Assembly: GCA_033220425.1 (NCBI GenBank)
Contig: CM065650.1
Coordinates: 1,674,001 to 1,738,000, forward strand
DNA: 64,000 nucleotides
Reading direction: 5' to 3'
DNA from: Lepraria neglecta
Lineage: Eukaryota; Ascomycota; Lecanoromycetes; Lecanorales; Stereocaulaceae
The notes beneath the pieces were generated by a model. It made no database searches and was not told the DNA's origin. It was given only the letters and a program-made list of their open reading frames with translations. The translations under genes were made by a program, and so were the position numbers. Shown here piece by piece: positions 44,840 to 56,948 of this stretch; positions within the stretch are counted from its first letter, which is position 1, and each line of letters begins with the position of its first letter.

Positions 44840-46491
44840 ATGGGCGACAAAGAGCAATATGGCAACAGGAACTACGATCCCGATATTCCTTATGCTGATA
44901 CCGAATATGATGACGACCTTGGTGTCCCATGTCCGCCACACACAACACAACGAAGACTAGTCACCAAGATCGATCTTCGAGTCATTCCGGTCCTCAGTCT
45001 CCTCTATCTCCTAGCCTTCCTTGACCGAACGAACATCGCCAACGCCGCTGTGTTCGGATTGCAAAAAGACCTGGGACTCACCGGAACGCAATACAATACG
45101 GCCTTAACCATCTTTTTCGTCCCATATATAGTCTTTGAGATTCCGTCAAACATTATTTTGAAGAAACTCAAACCTCACGTGTGGCTCTCATTATGCATGT
45201 TCGGGTTCGGTTTGGTTACCATCTGCCAAGGTCTCGTCACAAATTGGAGCGGCCTCCTCGCTACACGTTTTTTCCTCGGACTCACTGAGACTGGCATGTT
45301 CCCAGGCTCGTTCTATTTGATTGGAATGTGGTATAAACGATCAGAAGCGCAGAAACGGTATTCATTCTTCTTTGGCAGTACAAGTCTGGCTGGCGCGTTT
45401 GGGGGTCTCCTTGCTTCGGCCATTGGAAAGATGAACGGTATGCGTGGTTATTCCGGCTGGAGATGGATCTTTATCCTCGGTAAACAATCCCTGCCAAAAA
45501 ATGTGTATTTCTTCGGATCGAATGACTAACGTCCAAAAGAGGGAGTCTTGTCTTGTGTAGTCGCATTTGCGCTGTACTTTATGATCCCTGATTTTCCAGA
45601 AGAAGCAAAATGGTGAGCCAGCACCCTAACTCTATGATCAACCTTCCGGTAGACTCTCCAACTAACGACTGAAGCAGGCTACGAGAAGACGAACGCGCCT
45701 ACGTTCGCGCTCGTCTCCGAAAAGATCAAGGGCACTCTGCACAAGAGAGACAAATAACATTCAGAGACGTAGTGAACTGCTTCAAAGACTTCAAATTCTT
45801 CATCGGCGCATTCATGTACTTTGGCCTAATCGTACCAGCCTATAGGTAAGCCACTACCACCTTCTCCAACATAACCTCTTAACGCCCTCCCACTAGCTAC
45901 GCCTTCTTCGCCCCCAGCATCATAAAAACCTACGGCTACAGCCAAATCGGCACCCAATTCCATTCCGTCCCACCCTGGGCCGCCTCCTTCGTTTTCGCCC
46001 TAATCATCGCCTTCTTCTCCGATTTCTTCAGACACCGCTTCCTCTTCACCCTCATCCCCATCGCCATGGCAATAGCAGGTTTCGCCATCCTCCTCACAAC
46101 CCACAAAAACACGCATCTCGAATACGGCGCCCTTTTCCTCGTAACAATGGGCACCTACTCCGCCCTCCCCGTTACAGTCTGCTGGTTCAACTTGAATCTT
46201 GGCGGACATCACCGGCGTGCCGTTGGCACTGCGTGGCAGGTTGGATTCGGGAATATTGGCGGCATTATCGCTACATATGCTTTCCTGGCGAAGGATGCTC
46301 CGGATTATAAACCGGGGTATAAGATTTGTATTGGGTTTAGCTGTTTGAGTGCTGCGGCTTGTTGTCTTTACGCTGTTAGTTTGACGGTGCAGAATCGGAA
46401 TCGGGATAAGGCGGGGACGGACTTGGGGTTGACTGAGTTTGAGAAGACGGAGAAGGGGGATTTGAGTCCGGATTATCGGTATTTGCTTTAA
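44840..46491 (+). CDS. MFS transporter, anion:cation symporter (ACS) type
   Basis: Four exons (44840-45479, 45540-45612, 45678-45845, 45897-46491) sum to 1476 nt, giving 491 aa; introns are 60, 65 and 51 bp. About 12 TM helices are evident. The first helix reads LRVIPVLSLLYLLAFLDRTN and is followed by IANAAVFGLQKDLGLTGTQY, the ACS-family (allantoate/nicotinate permease) signature. Then IPSNIILKKLKPHVWLSLCM, and GWRWIFILEGVLSCVVAFAL across the first splice. The second half has AWQVGFGNIGGIIATYAF. Fungal relatives import nicotinate, allantoate, pantothenate or similar organic anions; the substrate cannot be read from sequence. Both termini are cytosolic and the C-terminus is acidic. Confidence 0.9.
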
Positions 46492-46917
46492 TGATGGGGT
46501 AGACGGTCTCGCGGATGTCAAGATAGTTTGGATACTCCTCAAATGGCATCCAATATATCTGATAAGAAACTGTGAGCTGTTGGAAAGTTTGGGCCCAAGA
46601 CCCGAATAAACCTCCAATTGTTACAGTGACTATATGTACGTGGTGACATTTTATGGCTGGAGCTGTCACAATGCAGATTCGAAAGGCTACTATCCGGAAA
46701 TCTTTGCAATCCGCGAGGGGGTTAGAGAGGTGGTTGCATATGCATTCTCACAGATTTATATGCTAATTGCATGAGAAAAAGGCTCAAATCAAAATTCATG
46801 GAATGTCTAATTGCACCACTGCGCTTTATCGACAACAACAGGATCACTTCACGTTCACTTCGCGCCACAACCCTCGATCCAAAGACGAAGTGGAACTTGA
46901 CAGGGTTGTTTGCTCTT
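46492..46917. other. Intergenic, convergent 3' ends
   Basis: 3' flanks of the transporter and the C2H2 gene; AT-rich after 46740. No feature recognised. Confidence 0.4.
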
Positions 46918-47716
46918 TTAGTTCCTCATGATCGATTCCTTGTGGCGACATCGCATATGCGCCTCCAACTTGTCCTTCCTATGACTACCTTTTATACTTA
47001 CACCCCTTGATAGCACACTGGAAGGCTTTCGGGCCAGGTTGGTGCTTTTTGGTATGGCGCTCGAGGTCAGCAACTCGGGTGAAAGTACACTGACAATTAG
47101 GACAGGTTGGAGGAGCCTGGGCAGGCATGACCATGTTGGTGGCAGCCACCGGAGGGTTCTGCATTGGAATGCTGTTCCCGAATGGCAAGGCCGACACACC
47201 GAAATAGGGTGTTCCAGATTGGTAAACATATCCAGCACCGTACTGAGATGCCGCGACAAGAGGCATATTGGACACATAGCCATTGGCAGCAGGGGTCAGG
47301 AATGCTAATGGATTAAGGCCGTCTGAGAAAGCAGTGGCGACGTGCAAGTCTTTGAAAACAGCCGGCGGATCGATCAATGGCGTGCTACTAGCGGGCACCA
47401 CGGGCCATGACGATGTGCTAGCTTAGTATACAGCTCCAGGGATGTATTGGGGTGCAGCGGTGAATGATCACTGATCGGGTAGCCATAATCGACAGGACGT
47501 GGAATCCAATATGGGTGGAGGTCATTTTCGAATTCGACAGCGATAGAAGTGTTTCCGAAATGGGCTTTGATATGTAGCTCCAAGGAGCCTGAGGCTGAAA
47601 ATGAGGCCTCGCACCACGGGTAGAGGCAATATGTAGTGACTAAGGTAGCAATCTCTAAGGCTAATTGTCAGCCGCAAAAAACAAAACCTACCCGTCCTCG
47701 GCTGCAGTAGACTCAT
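46918..47716 (-). CDS. C2H2 zinc-finger protein, possibly frame-broken
   Basis: Three Cys2His2 fingers can be read on the minus strand. Finger 1: YCLYPWCEASFSASGSLELH then IKAH. Finger 2: CPNCQCTFTRVADLERHTKK then H. Finger 3: CAIKGCKYK, continued one base out of frame by GSHRKDKLEAHMRCRH. The first intron (47691-47655, GTAGGT..CCTTAG) joins MSLLQPRT to EIATLVTTYC; the frame is open back to an alternative start at 47785. A second intron near 47471-47422 would join YGYPI to the VPASSTPLIDPPAVF frame, but its ends are unsure. The third frame change lies in TTTT at 46990-46993, and no normal-sized intron explains it. The central part is Ala/Pro/Tyr-rich, suggesting a transcription regulator. Pseudogene or sequence error are both possible. 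Confidence 0.55.
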
Positions 47717-47785
47717 GCATGTAGTATGCACGCTGCGGCAAGCCGAGCACAAATTTGGCAGTCTGGCCGTCCATGAAAGAAACAC

Positions 47786-48788
47786 AGCGAAGTAGCGCGG
47801 CAGGAGCAGAGAGCGCTAGAGCTTAATGTGGCAGCCTGGCTGCAGAACGAGACAACGAATAGAGGTGTTAGGAATTGGCGAGCAAATCCGACAGCAGTAC
47901 TTTGCAGGAAGTCGTGTGCGAAAAGCTCCAAAACCAGAGAGGGGAGATGACTGATCTTATAGACAGCCTGGAGCAATGGAAAAAGGGTGAGCTGCTATCC
48001 CGTAAATGTAGATAAGCTATGAGCTAGCTACGCACCCTAAAGTGCCTCCTATAAGCCCATGGCCTGAAGATATCTGCTCACAAAGACCTGGGAATGTGTC
48101 ACAAGCGAAGAACACCATACAGCCATACTCAGAATAGTCTCGATATGTCTGTCTGTAAAATAGTCCTACCGTCCCACAAGGACAAGAGAAGGTAGGGTGG
48201 AGAAGACACGGCTCTGCTAAAAACCTGTTCTATTCTTCCACTGACTGAATAAAGTATGCCCCAAGACCATGGTAAGAGGCACAGGAGGTAGGCAAAGCCG
48301 TGGTGAGGGGGATGACCCAATGCTTTTGGTCAATCCGAAGATATGGGACGAGATTGGGGAACAAAAGCGAGGATTCGAAAGCACGGAAGTCTTCTTGACA
48401 GACTAGAGCTAATTCTCTTGATCTGCCTCCATCATACCTACATAGATACAATGCATGGCTCCTTATATGTTCCACCTTGTAAATGATAAAGTGGGAGGAA
48501 GTTTCGGTTCCAGCTTCGTGGAAATTTTTCGATCCTACTAGCGCCCGCAGGCCGCTAAAGTCATCCCGGAAGCCACCATGACGCCCTCTTTCCTCACACT
48601 TTTACGAACGCATAATCAACCGCCATTTCTGCCTGGGGACTTCTGTTCAAGGCTTATAGGCTGGTCGGTCATATTGGCGTACCAGATGGAGACTAAAGTG
48701 CAACCAATGACAATTGCTGCTTCGCAAGAACCACTTGTTCGATTGTGCAGGGAGTACTGAATTGCCGGACATTCATCTACCAGGGCCT
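47786..48788. other. Intergenic, no gene seen
   Basis: 1 kb between ATG5's 3' end and the C2H2 gene. Only short frames without motifs. Confidence 0.4.
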
Positions 48789-49929
48789 TCATCCCATCAT
48801 AACGACACCCAAATGTACCCAACCATCCAAATATGCTGCCGTCCTCATCAGCTCTTCCACTAAGGCGCTCATGGGCACCACAGCCCCGTGCAGTACAGCT
48901 TTTGCAAGAATTGGAGTTCTTCGGCTCGGAAACAGGGTTGGCAATAAGGCGTGTAGAGCTGTGCCTATCGTTTGTGGCTCCCGTGAACCAGGGGAGCTCG
49001 GTGTGATCAGAGATTGAACAACCCGCAGATGTCCGGATGTGGGCTCGGAAGCTGTGGGCGATGAAGGTAGGTAGATCTTCAAGGGAATATGGCGGAGAGG
49101 AGCACCTTGAGCATATAGAAGCCGTTTAGAGATTGGATTGAATGAATCAAAATCATCTGTCCGCTCTACGATTAGCATGTCTCCAAACAATGTTTTGGGC
49201 TGGAGGTGTTCTTTGAGGCCTACGTTCTTGGACTGCGTTCCAAAGCTTGGTGGAGTCATCTTTCGATAATGACATGATACCCTTTGCAGTTCCATTTCTT
49301 AAGAAGTCTGCTTCTTTGACGCTGTTGATGAACGCATCATGTAACATCTTGCCCTCTGCATCTGGACGCACAAGTGCTTGTTCAGGCCACTCTGTAAAGT
49401 GTAGCGTCAATTGCCATGGTAGATAGTCTTCCTGCTCATCCGACGATGACCGATCTTGGACATCTAGGCCCGAAGCCTGTGAAGGCGAGGCACCAGAAAA
49501 CAAATCGTACAGCAGGCCTAACGGATACTGCCATTTTAATGGGACGTCCTCGAAAGAGAACCAGCCATCGTAGGGTATAAGATCAGGATCGATAAGTGAG
49601 GAGCTGAAGAAAGCATGAAGGCGAGGCAGGAGGAAGGGTAGGTAGGAGAGTCGAGGATACTGTATCTACACATCAAGGCAATCAGTTTCCTGGATCTTCG
49701 TAGAGATAGAATGACATACCAAATATGGATCAGCTTGATCGTAGACACGACATTCAGAAGCTGACAAGCGAATCTCTATTGGCAACGAGCCGTCCCAGAC
49801 TGAGCTCTGCAAGTTCTGGGCTTCCTTCGTAGATGTCATGGCAGTAGCAGACTCGAAAGATTCCGCGGCCGCTGACCAGGCTCCAGGAGCCAAAGATTGA
49901 GGGACTCGTGACTCATCGTGTTTGCTCAT
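48789..49929 (-). CDS. ATG5: Autophagy protein Atg5
   Basis: Atg5 is conjugated to Atg12 and, with Atg16, forms the E3-like complex that directs Atg8 lipidation on the growing autophagosome. Exons 49929-49720, 49665-49224 and 49165-48789 sum to 1029 nt, giving 342 aa; an inner Met at 49839 ([20 protein letters not shown]) may be the true start and gives 312 aa. Introns are 54 and 58 bp. Conserved blocks: [64 protein letters not shown], then [19 protein letters not shown], in which Lys187 is the expected Atg12 acceptor. The end is [11 protein letters not shown]. An apparent frame shift near 49225 is resolved by the second intron, which rebuilds [19 protein letters not shown]. Confidence 0.94.
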
Positions 49930-50130
49930 ACATACTTAAGGGGTTTATATACCGTTCCTGAGCTTCACATAAGCCGCGGAAAACGAATCTCATGCAGCCT
50001 TGTCCTTGGATGATTGACTTGATGCGGAAGAGCGCCGAAGGTCTTTGCTTTTCAACTCCGCCTAGATAGCGTGAGATATCTTGTTGGTCTTGGCTCCTAC
50101 CCACCCTCAACTCCCCAAGCTTCAGCCAAC
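49930..50130. promoter_or_regulatory. Shared divergent promoter, ATG5 / PRP28
   Basis: 201 bp between the two start codons (291 bp if ATG5 starts at 49839). No specific motif is claimed. Confidence 0.4.
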
Positions 50131-52719
50131 ATGAACGGCCATATAATGAACGGCGAAGGCGTAGAAGCACCGCTTCCACCTCCACCTCCCCCAGATCTGG
50201 CGGCTCCACCACCTCCTCCCGATGTATTGGCTCCGCCTCCACCCCCAGAAGACCTACCACCACCTCCACCATCTACCACTAATGGCGAGCCTCCACCTCC
50301 TCCGCCTGAAGTGAAGAAGAAAAGGAAAGCTGGCTGGGATAGCAAGCAGCCTTTGAGTGTGGAAGAAATTCTACGAAAGAAGAAGGAAGCGGACGAAGCT
50401 GCTGCAAAGGTATGAACCAAGAATCCCCCGCCTACGTTACACGTTATTCACCTTGTGCCTTGCTCTAGTATCTCTACGAACCCTACTAACATCTCATCTA
50501 CCAATCTAGCCCAAATTCCTATCGAAAGCCCAGCGAGAAATTTTGGCCTTAGAGAAGCGAGCAAAAGAGGTTCAAGAACAAAAGAGGAAAACAGAGTCTG
50601 TCAGCAATGGTAGCAAGCCTTTACAGAATGGATCAGGCCATAATCTCTCGCAACATTCCAGAAATGGAACAGATAAGCCTGCAAAGCCTACAAATGGAGT
50701 CAACGGCTCAGCTCGTCCTTCGATACCGACTGGACCCAGAGCGCTACGAGCGGGCGAAATACCTACCGGACCTGCCTCTATGCGACCTCCCCAACCTAAT
50801 AAAGGCTACGATATGGCTCCTCCTCCGCCTCCCAAACCATCAGTCATCGGCACCTCCGTAGCCAAATCTGAAAAGCGACCAGCTATCGAGGAAGCCCAGC
50901 AGAACCTCATAAAACAGCGTTACATGGGCGCCGACCAAAACCAGTCAACGTTCTCAGCGAAGAAGAAGCGGCGACGGACTACAGAGAAGAAGTTCAACTT
51001 TGAGTGGAATGCCGAGGAGGACACCAGCCCGGACTACAATCCGCTATACCAGGCACGAGCTGAGGCTAATTTCTACGGTCGAGGCCGTCTTGGAGGTTTC
51101 TCGGAAGATCTTGCTGATGGCGCAGCTCAGAAATATGCTAAAGCCTTGCAAGAGCGAGACCACGAGGCTGGGGCCGCCAGAGCAGAAGAGATGATGGAGA
51201 TGGAGAGAAGGAGGAGAGAGGAGGGCGGCAGGAATTCGATCGACAAGCACTGGAGCGACAAGAAGCTGGAGCATATGCGCGAAAGAGACTGGAGAATTTT
51301 CAAGGAAGACTTCAATATCAGTACCAAGGGTGGAGCTATCCCCAATCCCATGCGCTCATGGGAGGAGTCAGGACTGCCAAAACGCCTCCTGGATGTTGTG
51401 GATCAAGTTGGCTATACCGAGCCGTCTGCTGTTCAGCGTGCTGCTATACCTATCGCCTTACAATCAAGAGATCTAATCGGTGTCGCTGTTACTGGTTCCG
51501 GTAAAACAGCAGCCTTCCTCTTGCCACTACTGGTCTACATATCGGAACTCCCGGCGCTCAATGAATTGACCAAGAACGACGGTCCCTACGCGGTCATCTT
51601 AGCACCTACCCGTGAACTGGCTCAACAGATTGAGATTGAAGCAAGGAAATTCGCAACCCCTCTCGGATTCACTTGCGTCAGTATAGTCGGAGGTCACTCA
51701 CTCGAAGAGCAAGCCTACAACCTACGAGACGGCGCCGAAATCATCATAGCCACACCAGGTCGCCTAGTCGATTGTATCGAACGAAGAGTACTCGTCCTCG
51801 GACAATGCTGCTACGTAATCATGGATGAAGCCGACAGAATGATCGATCTCGGCTTCGAAGAACCAGTCAACAAGATCCTCGATGCCCTCCCAGTTGCAAA
51901 CATGAAGCCCGACTCCGAAGAAGCCGAAGACGCCGTCGTCATGAGCCAGCATCTGGGAGGCAAAGACCGCTACAGACAGACGATGATGTACACGGCCACC
52001 ATGCCCTCCGCCGTCGAACGAATCGCCCGCAAGTACTTGCGCAGACCCGCCATTGTCACAATTGGTAACGTCGGCGAAGCAGTCGAGACAGTCGAGCAAC
52101 GCGTTGAGTTCGTCGCTGGTGAGGATAAGAGGAAGAAGCGCCTTATTGACATCCTATCATCGAGAGAATTCCAACCACCCATCATCGTCTTCGTCAACAT
52201 CAAGCGGAATTGCGATGCCGTTGCTCGAGATATCAAGCACGGTGGTTTCTCCTCCGTCACACTGCACGGAAGCAAGACGCAAGAGCAGAGAGAAGCTGCC
52301 CTGGCTTCCGTTCGCAATGGCTCTACCGACGTCCTCGTCGCCACGGATCTGGCTGGTAGAGGTATTGACGTGCCAGACGTCAGTCTGGTGGTTAACTTCA
52401 ACATGGCGACGAATATCGAGAGCTATACGCATCGTATTGGACGTACGGGCCGTGCTGGGAAGAGCGGTGTGGCTATTACGTTTCTTGGTAATGAGGACTC
52501 TGATGTTATGTACGTATCCCCATTTCCCGTTACCAATGATCATGTTGCTGACTTGAACGTAGGTACGATCTTAAGCAAATGCTTTCGAAGTCCTCAATAT
52601 CGCGGATGCCGGAGGAGCTCAGGAAGCATGAGGCAGCGCAGCAGAAGACGCAGAAGGGTGGTGGGCAGAAGAAAATAGAGGATAGTAGCGGATTTGCAGG
52701 AAAGGGCGGCTGGCAGTAA
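50131..52719 (+). CDS. PRP28: Pre-mRNA-splicing DEAD-box ATPase Prp28
   Basis: Prp28 uses ATP to displace U1 snRNP from the 5' splice site so that U6 can pair there. Exons 50131-50409, 50510-52509 and 52563-52719 sum to 2436 nt, giving 811 aa; introns are 100 and 53 bp. The N-terminus has proline runs (PPPPPPDLAAPPPPP) and is charged up to about residue 260, as in fungal Prp28. KKRRRTTEKKFNFEWNAEED and NPMRSWEESGLPKRLLDVV lead into the helicase core: Q motif, TGSGKT (about 420), APTRELAQQ, TPGRL, DEAD (about 531), YTATMP (motif III, TAT as in Prp28), DLAGRGIDVPDVS, HRIGRTGRAG. It ends SGFAGKGGWQ. Complete and intact. Confidence 0.96.
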
Positions 52720-53229
52720 AGTTGGTTGGCAGCATTCAAGGGCAAAATACCAACATCATGATTAGCATGGGCACAAGCATGTGGGTTATACGCCCAGATC
52801 CTCTAAATGTTAAAAGTACGAATGACCAGGTGTTCACCTCTTCCTTCAAGCATTTATAAAGAGCACGCACAGCAGATATTTGATTGCACTTGTACGAACA
52901 AGCATTCCCTACTGGTGAGCTGATAGCAAGCACGAAATTTGCAGACAGCTAGTCTCATGTGAAGAATGATGACTATGGTACATGCAACAACGCAGCTCTA
53001 TGTACCTTAGCAGCAGACAGCACATGCATATCCCGCTCAGACGGCTACCGCCCTGTGCCTTGAACAAACAATGCAAAAGCGTTTTTATCCTTTTCAGCTA
53101 TCCATTGCTAACCACCCAAGCCATCCCATGCAATTACTATCCTGTGACGTCCGAAGATATTGCACGTCATTGGTATCGCAAAGGCTGAGGCTAATAGATG
53201 CGCGATTAGTATTTGTGAGTAGAAAATTG
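52720..53229. other. Intergenic, convergent 3' ends of PRP28 and PRP39
   Basis: 510 bp. If PRP39 has a further 3' exon (a donor-like CAG|GTACTT lies before its stop) it would fall in 53160-53229. Otherwise 3' UTRs. Confidence 0.45.
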
Positions 53230-55553
53230 TTAGGGTGAAAGTACCTGAGTGTCGCTTGGTAGCTGTTGTTCTCCTTGTTGTTGGTAGTACTTTGTGTATG
53301 GGTTTTCTCCCCTTCGGATGGCGGCTTCGTCTACTTCGACTCCGGGGTGCCCGTTCTCCATCATCATGCGGCGCTGCGTTGTGGCTTCTCGGCCATCTTC
53401 AGCGAGCTTGGCTTTCATGGCTGCTTGGACTGAGAAAGGCCTGGGCGAATGTGTCAGCTTTGGAGATCATGTAACACGAACAAATGAAAAACAGGGCGAC
53501 ACTTACCCGTTGATCTCACGATCTAATGTCATATACTCTTTGATCGCATCTTTCCCGCCTCTCTCTTGCAGGTAGACCATGTAGTAGTGTGATAGGTCTT
53601 TAATTGTGAGAGGAGGCAGGTGGCTCTTCCGTCTGATGTCTTCATGAACTTGCTTGATCCTCTTGTAATGTGTCGGCTCGGTTTCGGCGCTCGTGGGTTG
53701 CTCGAGCTCGAAGAACATGTAATTGATCCAGAAAGCCCTGCTGTCCAGGTACCAGTGCTGGTTCTTTTGGAAGACTTGTCGTGCTTCTTCGACCGAGCCT
53801 TTAATCTTCCAGAGTAATCGCGCCCACTCGGCTACCAAGGCTGCTTTGGCGTAGATATCGCATTCCGTTGAGTCAATCTGGGATTTGTAGACTTCGATAG
53901 CGGCATCAAGACCACCGTAGCGACGTGATAAATTCGCTAACGACACGATAGTTTCAATATGGCCAGGTAGGTTGACTAGAATGGCTTGGTGGATGTCCTT
54001 GGCCAGCTCAACTCTGCTGACCGACTCCTCGAAATATGCATATTGCAGGCGGACGGCTGGTCTTGAAATTGGTGCATACAGCATGCTCGCGCGTTGGTAG
54101 ATGTTTCGCACTTCTTCTTCCTTCCCTTGTTGTGCAAGCATCCACCGCGCGTAGCGCAGCCAGAACTCGTCATAGTACGCGCATGTCACCAGACATCGCT
54201 CGTAGAGAAATTGTGTTCTGTGGTAGTCGCCTTCCACCTCTTCAAAGTCGAGATACTTCCGCCAGTTGACCAGCTGACCCTCATCGAGTTCGGTAACGTG
54301 GAAGTATGGTCGCTTGACTTCTGACTCGTAGGTCCACCTCTTGGTAGTCTCCGTCTGCGTTCGAGCGAAGATCTCAAGATGGAAACTGTCGATTCGAGTC
54401 CTCATCTCACGCTCAATCTCGAGCTCTCCGCTGTCTGGGCCCTCTGTCACGATCTCGGCGCGGAACTGGGCAAGCATATCGGCGGGCAGCAGCTCGTGTA
54501 AAGGTCGGACTTGTGCGAGATGGCGATAGCGTTCAAAGTATCGCGCATATTGATGCATGGGGATATGGACAACGCGATCGAGTATTGAGAAGATCTTGTC
54601 TTGGGCCTCCAGACGCTCCTCAAACTCCAGGTATTTGTCCCAGAACGGATGGGCTAAGAAGTCAAGGCCTACGCAGCTAGCGCCTCTCTCGAACAGCCTG
54701 TACGGTGATGTGTCAGCGTTTGCCAGCGTCAAGGGAAGGGAAGAGCAGCAAAGAAGGAGGTGGAGGGCAGCAAACATAGCATGTGTAGGAGTTCGATCGT
54801 CTTGGAGCTCCACTGAATTCCATCAAAAGTCAATTCTCGAGTGCAGAACGTGTGCATCGGAAGGTAGGCAACGTGTGAGCGAAGGAAATGAAAGCGCCTG
54901 ACTATCATGTGAGAGAAAGCAATTTAGGGGCTGGTTGTGACCTTCTCACCCGTCTGCAGAAGCCGAGCTTGAAGTGTCCGTATTTACCATCATACTTGGG
55001 CAATCAATCGTGCTGTAATGCCTTGTGGTTATGGGAAGGAAACCTTGTCTCTCACTACTTACTCTCGGATGACATCAGAGTCATGGCTGGTCTCGACTTT
55101 GAAGGCGCAGTAGTTCGTCCATAAGTCGACGGAATTTGTGATGCTTGCTACACCTCGTTCGTAGACCTGCTCAGGTTAGCTTCGTCCACCATACGGTAGC
55201 TGGGTCAACTCACCAATTCCGCAGCCTCGGTGCCAGCAATTGAGAATTCCAGGTCCGCATACTTCTTCCAATACCCAAAGAGTAAGGGGAACTTCGCCAG
55301 GAATCGATCGTATATGTCTCGAGTTGCGACAATGGACTGGGGGCTGGAGTTCCGGTTGAGGCCACCCTCAAGAGATTCTGCGGCGCGGACGAGCTTCTCC
55401 CAGTGCTCAAAGCTGTCGGGCTCTTCGAGCTGTTCAATGAGTTAGTAAATCTCATAGGAGTCAGTTCTTTGGGGAAAGCGCACAACTTCAGCATTCAGCT
55501 TCTTCAGCTCCGCGTTCTCCTCGTCTGTACCGCCAAAGCTGTAGTCGGCCATC
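53230..55553 (-). CDS. PRP39: U1 snRNP-associated splicing factor Prp39 (HAT repeats)
   Basis: Prp39 is a U1 snRNP protein that, with Prp42 in yeast or as a homodimer elsewhere, supports 5' splice-site recognition. Exons are 55553-55484, 55429-55214, 55166-55063, 54697-53507 and 53440-53230. Exons 2-5 join in phase (1722 nt). Exon 1 (MADYSFGGTDEENAELKK) is one base too long: AAGAAAG near 55500 should read AAGAAG to give KKLNAEV before LEEPDSFEHWEKL. HAT-type helical repeats run through SIVATRDIYDRFLAKFPLLF, LFERGASCVGLDFLAHPFWD, IPMHQYARYFERY, FLYERCLVTCAYYDEFWLRY and so on. The tail has GHPGVEVDEAAIRRGENPYT. Introns are 54, 47, 365 and 66 bp; the 365-bp one is unusually long for this window. 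Confidence 0.9.
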
Positions 55554-55898
55554 TTGCCAGTGTTGGCGGCCGAGGTGTTCGCAGCTGGCTGATGGTTCCC
55601 AGTAGTAATGATGGAAGAATTGGAGGTGTTTCAAGGGTGAGATGGTGTATTTGTAGGTTTAGATTTCGTTCAGGGCAGAGGACATGTATATGCAAGGCTA
55701 TGTTGGGATGCAAAGGTCTGCAAGCACGGGAGAAATCTAAGACCACGCGCCAAGAATTTCGTCTGTTTTCGGTGATGACTCAGCTTGAGGCTCAAACCGA
55801 GCAACACAACGATGCAACTTGCTGATTGGCCATCTGTCCGAGTCTACTCTATCATACAAAGTCAGGAGTTGGCAGCTATTATAGCCTCAGTAGCTTGT
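55554..55898. promoter_or_regulatory. PRP39 upstream region / 3' flank of the epimerase gene
   Basis: 345 bp between the PRP39 start and the stop of the epimerase gene, both on the minus strand. Probable PRP39 promoter; no motif is claimed. Confidence 0.4.
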
Positions 55899-56948
55899 TC
55901 ATTTACTCTTCGCTCCATAATCTTCTATATATTCCTGCAATGTCTGCTCGAGCGGTCCGTCCTCCGCGAAGCCTAGCTCCTTTGCTCTCGAGATATCCAG
56001 TCGCGTTGGCCAGCTCAAAACGATCTTCTCTGTTGCTTCGTCCCGCTTCTCCTCCACAAGATTCAATGCTTCATCTCCACCAACGGCTTTCAGAGCGTCT
56101 AGCATCTCTTTGATGGTCACTGTGATTCCCGGAATGTTGACTATCCTTGTGCCAGGAAACTTTTTTTTGGAATGTCTTTTGCCTTCATCAGATTCTTGAC
56201 GACAGTCCTAGGTGAACAGATCCATATCTCAAGATCTTTCGAGACGGGCAAGACAGCCTTCTCTCCATTGAGGGGCTCTCGAAATATCCCGGAAGCGAAG
56301 GACGAAGCGGCGCCGGTGGGCTTCCCTGGTCTAATAGTGACCTGTGCAAGATAAGCAGCGAACCTGGAATCGAAATTGCAGGTGGGGTGCTTCGCAGCCT
56401 ACCGTTGGCAGCCTGCATGTTCGGCCATCTAGAAAGCCCCTTCTGGAATAATCATCCAACAGCGTCTCACATATGTGTTTCTGCGCACCATAAGATGAGC
56501 CAGGCACCGGCGTGTTGAGCTCTGTAATCCTGGTTGTGGGCGTGGCAGGCGGGCCATACACTGCCAGAGAAGATGGGTATATCACTTTGACGCCCGGATT
56601 GGTCTGGCGCAGTATGTCCAGTATCTGCCGCGTTGAATCAAGATTGACCTTCAGTCCCAGTTCAAAGTTCGCCTCGGCAGCGCCAGACATGATCCCATGC
56701 AAGATGTATATTAGGTTGAGATCTGGAGTGAAAAGGGACTGGCATGTCTCTAACGAAGTGAGATCGGCTTTCAAGCAGCGAATCTCCGCTTTCGACTCGG
56801 CCTTTGACTTGGGAGGACTTGGTTCAAACACATCTGTCAAGGTAAGCTTCGATACCGACGGGTCCTCGAGAAGAGCAGAGGCCAAAGCCTGCCCAACGAA
56901 GCCTCCTGCTCCCGTTATTATGCAATTGATCTTCGGTTCGGAGCTCAT
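55899..56948 (-). CDS. NAD-dependent epimerase/dehydratase (extended SDR), one-base frame break
   Basis: Exons 56948-56403 and 56341-55899 with a 61-bp intron. The Rossmann motif is TGAGGFVGQALASALL (residues about 10-25). The catalytic region has YPSSLAVYGPPATP (Ser) and SSYGAQKHICETLLDDYSRR (the YxxxK pair), then LDGRTCRLPT joined to VTIRPGKPTGAASSFASGIF. This pattern fits SDRs related to D-erythronate dehydrogenase and UDP-sugar epimerases. Exon 2 is one base short: in the run of eight T at 56161-56168 (A8 on the coding strand), after KDIPK the frame slips, and PGTRIVNIPGITVTIKEMLD follows in another frame. With nine A the protein would be 329 aa. A 375-bp region separates it from the divergent flavocytochrome gene. 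Confidence 0.85.

Noticed and set aside
49165-49224. Apparent frame shift in ATG5
   Set aside because: A 58-bp intron (GTAGGC..GTAG with a GCTAAT branch site) restores LWNAVQ..DDFDSFN and the family alignment.
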